NCBI GenBank assembly: GCA_002784505.1
Contig: PFLF01000078.1
Coordinates: 1-28,440, forward strand
Direction of reading: 5' to 3'
DNA length: 28,440 bases
Source of the DNA: Candidatus Roizmanbacteria bacterium CG_4_10_14_0_8_um_filter_39_9
GTDB lineage: Bacteria; Patescibacteriota; Microgenomatia; UBA1406; GWC2-37-13
Both the position numbers and the translations under genes were made by a program. The notes beneath the pieces were generated by a model, which worked only from the letters and a program-made list of their open reading frames with translations, made no database searches and was not told the DNA's origin. How positions within the stretch are numbered: the first letter of the stretch is position 1; each line of letters begins with the position of its first letter. Positions 20,905 through 28,440 of the stretch are shown here, one piece after another.

Positions 20905-22173
20905 TTATTTTAACTCTTCGCGCTCAATTTGCCAGAGGCGGTTGTATTTGGCAACGCGCTCGCCGCGGGTCGGGGCACCAAACTTGACAAATTCAGATTG
21001 GATGGCAACTGAAAGATCAGACACAAAGTCATCATTTGTCTCGGATGATCGTGCCGCCACAACATATGAAGTATTTGTTTTTCGCGCAATATTTACCATT
21101 TCAAATACTTCGGTAATCGACCCTACTTGATTTGGTTTAATAATAAATGAGGTGCAGGCAGACTCGCGGATTGCATAGGCAAGCTTATCTTTATTCATAC
21201 GAATAAGCTCATCACCCACCACATAAATATTTTTTGAAATCAACTCATTGAGTTTCTTCCATCCTTCCCAGTCGCTATCGGCAAAGGGATCTTCAACGGA
21301 TAAAATCGGGTAATTTTCCGTCATGCTTTTTACAAAATTCAAATATTCTTCCCTCTTCATAGAATGGCCTTTATCTTTAATCAAATACTGGCCGTTTTTG
21401 AAAAAACGATTTGATGCCATATCAACTCCAAAAAAAATATCGAGTCCGCATTTCATTTTGAGTTGCGTTACCGTTTCCATGAGAATTTCCAGAGCGTCCA
21501 TATTGGTCGTCAGATTGGGGCTGAATCCTCCTTCTTCACCAACTGCCGTTGTGGCATTGCGGTATTCGAGCACGCGTTTGAGCTCGACAAATATCTCAAC
21601 CGCTCGCTGATATGCGGTACCAAAAGTGAAAGAGGAGGAGGGGATTACCTCAAATTCCTGGAAATCAAGGGAGTTATTGGCATGCTGTCCGCCATTTATC
21701 ATATTAAAAATGGGGGTGGGGATTTTCTCAATCGGGATTTCTTCTTTGTAGGTATTCTCATATAGATCGTTCATATATTTAAATAAAGGAACCTGCTTGC
21801 TCACACTTGCCGCTTTTGCAAGAAGCTGAGATATGACCAATATGGTATTAACGCCGAGACGGGATTTGTTTTTTGTACCATCCGCATCACATAACCATTT
21901 ATCAATTTCAATCTGTTTAAAGACCGAGGCGCCTTTAATTTTTGGGAAAATCAGTTCGTTGATGTAAGAAACCGCATGGGTAACGCCTTGTCCGCTAAAA
22001 CGGTTCGGGTCTTCGTCGCGCAGATCAACCGCCTCATTTTGAGAAGCGTTTGATGCGCCGGGAACTGAGGTTGTTACCATACGATCATCATCGAGTGTTA
22101 AAGTCGCCTCAACGGTCGGTATGCCTTTTGAGTCTATAATCTCATAGGCGTGAATGTTTTTGATGGCGGGCAT
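20905..22173 (-). CDS. eno: enolase, with an altered SHRSGE active-site loop
   Basis: 422 aa. Enolase interconverts 2-phosphoglycerate and phosphoenolpyruvate. Family landmarks are present: EIIDSKGIPTVEATLTLDD near the start, GVSxAxQNEAVDLRD-like region (PGASNASQNEAVDLRDED), NGGQHANNSLDFQEF with the loop His, AVGEEGGFSPN, SVEDPFADSDW and GDELIRMN (metal ligands), IIKPNQVGS (catalytic Lys) and VKFGAPTRGERVAKYN. Two departures stand out. The near-universal SHRSGET loop reads AARSSET, so the Ser-His pair is Ala-Ala and the Gly is Ser while Arg and Ser are kept. The GDDL metal motif reads GDEL. The gene lies 6 nt after ppsA and must be cotranscribed with it. It is most likely still an enolase, but activity is less certain than usual. 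Confidence 0.93.
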   Translation of the reverse strand: MPAIKNIHAYEIIDSKGIPTVEATLTLDDDRMVTTSVPGASNASQNEAVDLRDEDPNRFSGQGVTHAVSYINELIFPKIKGASVFKQIEIDKWLCDADGTKNKSRLGVNTILVISQLLAKAASVSKQVPLFKYMNDLYENTYKEEIPIEKIPTPIFNMINGGQHANNSLDFQEFEVIPSSSFTFGTAYQRAVEIFVELKRVLEYRNATTAVGEEGGFSPNLTTNMDALEILMETVTQLKMKCGLDIFFGVDMASNRFFKNGQYLIKDKGHSMKREEYLNFVKSMTENYPILSVEDPFADSDWEGWKKLNELISKNIYVVGDELIRMNKDKLAYAIRESACTSFIIKPNQVGSITEVFEMVNIARKTNTSYVVAARSSETNDDFVSDLSVAIQSEFVKFGAPTRGERVAKYNRLWQIEREELK

Positions 22174-22179
22174 AGCTGC

Positions 22180-24516
22180 TTATTTTTTCAGTGACTGCAA
22201 ATATTTTTTTTCAATGTTATATATCAGTTCCCGAGTTCGATCGACTGCATCCGGGTTGACGGAAACACTGGTGATTCCTGCCTTGACCAAGCGCTCAACG
22301 ATGTCCGGATAGTCGGACGCCGCCTGTCCGCAAATAGATGAGGTAACACCGAATTTTCCCGCGGTCTTCACAATATACTCAAGTACCTGTTCGACCATAG
22401 GGTTACGTTCATCATAAATATTTGCCACTTCCTGGTTGTCCCGGTCTACTCCCAGAAGCATCATAGTGAGGTCGTTTGTCCCTATCGAAACGCCATGTAT
22501 CCCCACTTTCAAAAATTCTTCCAAATTAAGTGCACAATAAGGGACCTCAACCATGATGAGAAGTTTGAATTGAGGAAATGACAAAAGCCCCGATTTTTGA
22601 ACCATTTCTTTGATACGGATGATTTCCCATGGGACACGGACAAAGGGAATCATAAGGTGCAAATTGGTATACCCCATTTCCCAAATTTTGCGGATGGCCA
22701 GTAGCTCAAGCATAAACTCGGAAGGATCGGCAATATACCGACTTGCTCCGCGAAATCCGATCATGGGATTTTCTTCAAACGGTTCATAAGCCGCACCCCC
22801 TTTTAAATGACGATACTCGTTTGTCTTAAAGTCGGTCGCCCGATAGACAATAGGGCGGGGACTAAACGGTTTAACAAATTTGAGAAGATCGCTCATGAGT
22901 CTTCTCACATATAAATGTTCTTCATGACGTTTTATAAATTCCTTCGGATGAGTACCGATATTGGCAATCATGAATTCTGCACGCAGAAGTCCAATACCGT
23001 CACAGTCTAGCTTTGCAACTTCTGAAGCTAATTCCGGCTCTGCAAGATTGACATATACTTTGGTAAGCGTTTTATAATGGACTTTATGCACTTTCTTGGT
23101 TTCACCAGCTTCGATTTTTTTCGCCTCCGAAAGAACGCTCCCTTTATAAATTTCACCCGTTTTACCGTTAACAGAGACGATCATGTCGTTTTTCAATTTG
23201 GTCGTGGCGCCTTCTGCCCCCACAACTGCCGGAATTCCCAGCTCACGGGAAACAATTGCCGCATGGGATGTGCGGCCTCCTTTTTCTGTAATAATCGCGA
23301 TGGCTTTTTTCATAGCCGGTACATAGTCTGGATTTGTCTGCGGCGCAACTAGGACATCGCCTTTTTTGACCTTATCAATCTCCTTAGGAGAACGAATGAT
23401 TTTAACCGGGCCTATCCCTATTCCGGGAGAGGCAGGAGCTCCTGTCAAAAACGGGACTGCTCCTTTGAGTGAGGTCACTTCAGCTGAAACATTGGCAGTC
23501 GTAGTGATGGGACGCGACTGCACAATAAACACGGAGTCACCTTCAATTGCCCACTCTATGTCTTGCGGAAAATAGTAATGGTCTTCAATTTGTTTGACCA
23601 AAAGAGCAACTTCTATAATTTCCTTCTCGGTAAGTTTCTGTGAGAGGCCGATTTCTTTATTGAGCTTTACCTCAATATTTTCAATGCCTTTTTTTACGTA
23701 TTTTACGTTTTGATATTTCAGCTCTTTTGCAAGAATGACGAATGATTTTTTATCAACTTCATAGTGATCTGGAGTAACTTTCCCCTGGACAATGTATTCA
23801 CCGAGGCCATAGATAGCTTCGATAACTATTTTTGTTTTATCATTTGAGACGGGATCGATGCTAAAGGCTATTCCCGATTTATCAGACTGCACCATGCGCT
23901 GAACCACGGCGGCAAGCCCAATTTTAAAATGATCGAATCCCTGTTCATGCCGGTAATAAATGGCGCGCTCGGTAAATAGAGAGGCCCAGCAGCGCTTTAC
24001 ATATTCAAGCAGATGCGCCTCTCCTTTAATATTCAAGTAGGTTTCCTGCTGGCCGGCAAAGGAGGCGGTCGGAAGGTCTTCTGCAGTTGCTGATGACCTG
24101 ACGGCAACAAGGGGAGGACTATAAAGATGCTTAAGTCTACGTATTGCCTTTTTGTAGACTTGATTGTCCTTTTTGAAATAGGCAGCTTCCTTTGCAGTAA
24201 GTTGATCGTAGTACCTGATAATTTCATTAACCAGTGAGTCCTGCATGGTCGCCTTCATAATAATGTCCTGAGCATGTTTTGAAGCCTGATGCAACTCTGT
24301 CGGATTGTTCACATTGACTGAAGTCAAAAATGAATGAATCTGTCGCTGAAGCTTGTTGGCCTTAATAAAGTTAAAATATGCCTGAGAAGTGACCACAAAT
24401 CCATAAGGAATTGGGAGCTTAGCCGTCGTCATTTCTCCTAAATTTGCACCCTTTCCGCCGACCAGCCCCACATCATTTTTACCCACTTCTTCGAACCAGA
24501 CTATATTTTTTTTCAT
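22180..24516 (-). CDS. ppsA: phosphoenolpyruvate synthase (pyruvate, water dikinase)
   Basis: 778 aa, close to the 792 of E. coli. The enzyme interconverts pyruvate + ATP + water with PEP + AMP + phosphate. Domains in order: ATP-grasp N-terminal domain (GLVGGKGANLGEM at 17-29, VAVRSSATAEDLPTASFAGQQETYLN near 138-162, ending near VQSRPITT); the swivelling phosphohistidine domain with GGRTSHAA and His418; and the C-terminal PEP/pyruvate barrel with LLRAEFM, NPMIGFRGASRY, VEVPYC, SIGTNDLTMMLLGVDRD and the catalytic Cys729 in SICGQAAS. The six-nucleotide gap to eno makes a PEP-handling operon. In small genomes lacking pyruvate kinase this enzyme may run toward pyruvate, which is inference. The promoter has its -10 box 8 nt before the ATG, so the message is leaderless. 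Confidence 0.96.
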   Translation of the reverse strand: MKKNIVWFEEVGKNDVGLVGGKGANLGEMTTAKLPIPYGFVVTSQAYFNFIKANKLQRQIHSFLTSVNVNNPTELHQASKHAQDIIMKATMQDSLVNEIIRYYDQLTAKEAAYFKKDNQVYKKAIRRLKHLYSPPLVAVRSSATAEDLPTASFAGQQETYLNIKGEAHLLEYVKRCWASLFTERAIYYRHEQGFDHFKIGLAAVVQRMVQSDKSGIAFSIDPVSNDKTKIVIEAIYGLGEYIVQGKVTPDHYEVDKKSFVILAKELKYQNVKYVKKGIENIEVKLNKEIGLSQKLTEKEIIEVALLVKQIEDHYYFPQDIEWAIEGDSVFIVQSRPITTTANVSAEVTSLKGAVPFLTGAPASPGIGIGPVKIIRSPKEIDKVKKGDVLVAPQTNPDYVPAMKKAIAIITEKGGRTSHAAIVSRELGIPAVVGAEGATTKLKNDMIVSVNGKTGEIYKGSVLSEAKKIEAGETKKVHKVHYKTLTKVYVNLAEPELASEVAKLDCDGIGLLRAEFMIANIGTHPKEFIKRHEEHLYVRRLMSDLLKFVKPFSPRPIVYRATDFKTNEYRHLKGGAAYEPFEENPMIGFRGASRYIADPSEFMLELLAIRKIWEMGYTNLHLMIPFVRVPWEIIRIKEMVQKSGLLSFPQFKLLIMVEVPYCALNLEEFLKVGIHGVSIGTNDLTMMLLGVDRDNQEVANIYDERNPMVEQVLEYIVKTAGKFGVTSSICGQAASDYPDIVERLVKAGITSVSVNPDAVDRTRELIYNIEKKYLQSLKK

Positions 24517-24524
24517 ATACTATC

Positions 24525-24554
24525 AATATACATTTATAAGCTGCTTCTTTGCAA
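24525..24554 (-). promoter_or_regulatory. ppsA-eno promoter
   Basis: Minus-strand TTGCAA (24549-24554), 18-nt spacer, TATATT (24525-24530), with the ATG 8 nt further. The start point is expected at or one base before the start codon. Confidence 0.55.
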
Positions 24555-24565
24555 GAGGTGAAATA

Positions 24566-25924
24566 TTATTGCTGAGGAATTATAAAGTAGCGGTACCCAT
24601 GCGATTTAGTTTTGCCTTCGATCCTAATAAGTTTTCTTTTGATAAGTTTGTCTAATCGATGTGACAACGACTTTGGTTTCTCTCCTGTCAGTTCAACAAA
24701 GTCATTCATTGTTAGACCCTCTTGGACGGCCTGATCTATCGCAAGTAACATAAGGATTTGTGAATCGACTTCGGCCATGTGTTTGCGCATGTAACCGGGT
24801 GAGTGAGGGTAATAACGGTCAATTGCATTAAGAGCATAAGCTGAAAGGTCGCCCCTTACCACATTGACTATCCGAGCATTTTCTTCTGAATCCTGCTCTT
24901 GCATAATGGAAAGAAGGGGTGATAAAAATTCATGGGAAATGATGCTGCCTTTTTCTGTGTTTTCGATAAATAATTCTGCCCATTTCCACTTACCTTGTTT
25001 TTTAAGAAAACCGTATTTTACCAACTTGCTGAGTATTTCGCGAATATACCTTTTAAATCTATAAGGGTCTTTCTGCTTTGATTGGTACTTTGCATAAAGT
25101 GCGTCAAAGATGTCTTCTGTTGTAACTGTCCCATTTGTTAGACAGATGGATTTGGCACAATTCATTATATCAATGCTCTGCTCACCTTTTATATATTTTG
25201 ATGGTACCAAATCTTGTTTACCGGAAAGCTCATATGCCATATAATGTGCGGATGGTGACTTCGTAATCTTGACACATTTTTCCCTTTCCAAGGTGCTAAG
25301 TGCAGCTTCTACTGCTTCAAGCTCGTGCTGAGGGCTTATGAGTGATTTAATTCTTTTTACCGATAGTTGAGAGTCTTTATTATCCTCCAAACAAAGTAAT
25401 ATCTCAGCTCGAAGAGCAGGAGCCCGAACCTTACTGGTTAATTTTTCTTTACCTCTTGAAGCTGTTTGACCAAAAACCTTATATAAACTAATATCCTTGT
25501 ATTGTGATTCAAAATATAATGCACGGGCCGCAGCGGGAACTCCATACTTTTCACCCGCCTCGGTTAATCGGTATCCTATCGGTATTACAACACCAGCATG
25601 ATCAATTTCTAATATCTGTGCAACTAAGCCAACATCCTCGAGACTATATTTGCAGTAAGGTATGAGCCAAGAAGACGTTGCATCCGCAAATGGCGTTTTT
25701 GATTTTGATACCACTTCTCTAAATGAAGCGGTAAGGTCTGAGTTTTCAATATACTCACGACTTGAGGGAAATAACATAACGAGTGTTGATTTGGGACCTG
25801 AATTAATTGCGCCACTTAGTACAAGCCCCATTCTTTCAATTGGATTGGTAGGAAATTCAATATCTGGGAGTGATCTTAAAGTTTCACTCATTGAGAAGAT
25901 CATTTTGCCTCGCTCTTGAACCAT
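24566..25924 (-). CDS. unrecognised protein with several winged-helix-like domains
   Basis: 452 aa from the ATG at 25924. A TTG at 25933 overlaps the -10 box and is rejected. I do not recognise the family. At least four segments look like winged helix-turn-helix units: about residues 75-150 (YSLEDVGLVAQIL...PIGYRLTEAGEKYG), 165-220 (RAEILLCLEDNKDSQLSVKRIKSL...AALSTLEREKCVKI), 245-310 (TTEDIFDALYAKY...LSKLVKYGFLKKQGKWKW) and the C-terminal 385-452 (VDSQILMLLAIDQAVQEGLTMNDFVELTGEKPKSLSHRLDKLIKRKLIRIEG). No signal peptide, membrane helix or enzyme motif is seen. This suggests a DNA- or RNA-binding regulator. It is divergent from the promoter of tRNA-Ala and 23S rRNA and shares the roughly 60-bp intergenic region with it, so control of stable RNA synthesis is conceivable but unproven. 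Its own promoter predicts a leaderless message. Confidence 0.65.
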   Translation of the reverse strand: MVQERGKMIFSMSETLRSLPDIEFPTNPIERMGLVLSGAINSGPKSTLVMLFPSSREYIENSDLTASFREVVSKSKTPFADATSSWLIPYCKYSLEDVGLVAQILEIDHAGVVIPIGYRLTEAGEKYGVPAAARALYFESQYKDISLYKVFGQTASRGKEKLTSKVRAPALRAEILLCLEDNKDSQLSVKRIKSLISPQHELEAVEAALSTLEREKCVKITKSPSAHYMAYELSGKQDLVPSKYIKGEQSIDIMNCAKSICLTNGTVTTEDIFDALYAKYQSKQKDPYRFKRYIREILSKLVKYGFLKKQGKWKWAELFIENTEKGSIISHEFLSPLLSIMQEQDSEENARIVNVVRGDLSAYALNAIDRYYPHSPGYMRKHMAEVDSQILMLLAIDQAVQEGLTMNDFVELTGEKPKSLSHRLDKLIKRKLIRIEGKTKSHGYRYFIIPQQ

Positions 25925-25932
25925 ATGCTCCA

Positions 25933-25961
25933 ACTATATTAAACCGACATCAAATTGTCAA
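25933..25961 (-). promoter_or_regulatory. promoter of the winged-helix protein gene
   Basis: Minus-strand consensus TTGACA (25956-25961), 17-nt spacer, TATAGT (25933-25938). The ATG at 25924 begins 9 nt after the -10 box, predicting a leader of no more than about 2-3 nt. It is divergent from the rRNA promoter whose -35 begins 24 bp away. Confidence 0.7.
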
Positions 25962-25985
25962 TTTAATACTTTTTCTAAATACCCC

Positions 25986-26014
25986 TTGACACGTTATTTC
26001 TACTGTGATAGGAT
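25986..26014 (+). promoter_or_regulatory. promoter of the tRNA-Ala/23S rRNA operon
   Basis: Consensus TTGACA (25986-25991), 17-nt spacer, TAGGAT (26009-26014) preceded by TGA, making it an extended -10 as well. Transcription is expected from about 26021. It is the only strong plus-strand promoter upstream of the stable RNA genes. Confidence 0.7.
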
Positions 26015-26020
26015 ACAAGT

Positions 26021-26182
26021 TACCGATGAATAAATTTTATTCATAAGGCACCATTGGAAGCAATTATTCCTGCTCTCCTAACAGCCTTCATAAAAGTAAC
26101 ATAATAAAGCCAAGAGATATTTGATCTCTTTTTTGTGTGTACTTTTGATTATCGGGATGTAAACCTAATCCTTTATGCAAGA
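26021..26182 (+). other. leader of the rRNA transcript
   Basis: About 160 nt lie between the predicted start point and tRNA-Ala. The leader holds a 9-bp inverted repeat (ATGAATAAA/TTTATTCAT, about 26026-26044) and an intrinsic-terminator-like hairpin at 26112-26134. There is no 16S rRNA gene and no credible protein gene. It could be a spacer or could give a short attenuated RNA. Confidence 0.5.
26112..26134 (+). terminator. intrinsic terminator-like hairpin in the rRNA leader
   Basis: AAGAGAT and ATCTCTT form a 7-bp stem with loop ATTTG, followed by six consecutive T. It lies about 90-110 nt after the predicted rRNA start point and before tRNA-Ala, so it could act as an attenuator overcome by antitermination. 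Confidence 0.6.
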
Positions 26183-26256
26183 GGGCCTATAGCTCAATTG
26201 GCTTGAGCGTCGGATTTGCATTCCGAAGGTTAGGGGTTCGAGTCCCCTTAGGTCCA
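26183..26256 (+). tRNA. tRNA-Ala (anticodon UGC)
   Basis: The acceptor GGGCCTA pairs with TAGGTCC (one G-T wobble; discriminator A). The anticodon stem-loop is TCGGA-TTTGCAT-TCCGA with anticodon TGC, and the T-arm is AGGGG-TTCGAGT-CCCCT. CCA is not encoded. This is the tRNA species often found between 16S and 23S, here with no 16S upstream. Confidence 0.94.
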
Positions 26257-26329
26257 CAGTTGTTTAGCGGTTGGTGATTAGGAATTAAAACTTAGAGTTT
26301 AAGTCCTAGGCACAAACTGACTAATGAAA

Positions 26330-26342
26330 TGCACTTTGACAA
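26330..26342 (+). promoter_or_regulatory. boxA-like antitermination element
   Basis: TGCACTTTGACAA closely resembles the rRNA boxA sequence (TGCTCTTTAACAA in E. coli) bound by NusB-NusE. It lies in the spacer between tRNA-Ala and 23S rRNA, the normal place for the second boxA of an rRNA operon. Its TTTGACA also resembles a -35 box, but no good -10 follows. Confidence 0.55.
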
Positions 26343-26421
26343 TTCGATTTTTGTCTTGAAGATAAAAATAACACATCTTTGTTAATCTGGGTACTTGACC
26401 TAAGATTAACTAACGAAAGAG

Positions 26422-28440
<2,019 letters not shown>

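Noticed and set aside
25925..25933. TTG at 25933 as start of the winged-helix gene
   Set aside because: It overlaps the TATAGT -10 box, so it would lie upstream of the transcript start.
26026..26046. Leader peptide MNKFYS in the rRNA leader
   Set aside because: A six-codon frame in an AT-rich palindrome is easily produced by chance and has no supporting signal.
26336..26366. Second rRNA promoter from TTGACA at 26336
   Set aside because: No -10 box occurs at 16-18 nt. The TTTGACAA is better explained as part of a boxA element.

Overview
The window looks like a chromosomal piece of a streamlined Patescibacteria (CPR) bacterium, most likely from the Microgenomates side. This is an inference from gene style, since no marker phylogeny was run. 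The grounds are shortened housekeeping proteins (RsmI and UvrC lack their usual C-terminal domains), very short intergenic gaps, no convincing Shine-Dalgarno sequences, a 23S rRNA gene not preceded by 16S, and intergenic DNA made of degenerate CAAAT/ACAAAT, GTTAACG and GC-rich hairpin repeats. TGA serves as a stop, so this is not the recoded SR1/Gracilibacteria code.

Layout. 1-233 is AT-rich spacer. 234-963 (minus) holds a surface protein with an LPEAG sorting signal, overlapped by a remnant of a staphylococcal-nuclease domain. 1063-4400 (plus) holds two tandem paralogues of an unrecognised family, each apparently an internal duplication. 4428-5839 (minus) is dedA-rsmI. 5963-14999 (plus) is the nucleotide excision repair block uvrB, uvrA, a secreted transglutaminase-like protein, a DUF1189-like membrane protein and a shortened uvrC. 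15000-15300 is a stack of hairpins and repeats. 15301-16889 is secG plus a membrane-anchored peptide-binding protein. 16890-19318 is a nearly mirror-symmetric segment: on both sides the same extended -10 sequence, a hairpin, a CAAAT repeat block and a tRNA-Leu point inward, enclosing tRNA-Arg, a Nudix hydrolase, a Fic protein and tRNA-Thr. 19314-24516 (minus) is ppsA-eno and ruvA-ruvB. 24566-25924 (minus) is a multi-winged-helix protein of unknown function, divergent from a strong promoter for tRNA-Ala and 23S rRNA, which runs off the right end.

How it works together. UvrA/B/C excise bulky lesions and RuvAB moves Holliday junctions. Enolase and PEP synthase handle the PEP end of central carbon metabolism. 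SecG serves export of the signal-peptide proteins seen here (LPEAG protein, transglutaminase).

Three cross-cutting observations stand out. (1) At least seven genes begin 6-9 nt after a recognisable -10 box, so their mRNAs should be leaderless. (2) Repeat elements lie inside or at the ends of genes: they supply stop codons of uvrA, uvrC, rsmI and dedA and add in-frame peptide to RsmI and UvrC. (3) Two partial tRNA copies (Leu and Thr) are each split in the D-arm by a GC-rich hairpin. The 23S rRNA also departs from consensus in the helix 69 loop, and enolase lacks the histidine of its SHRSGE motif.
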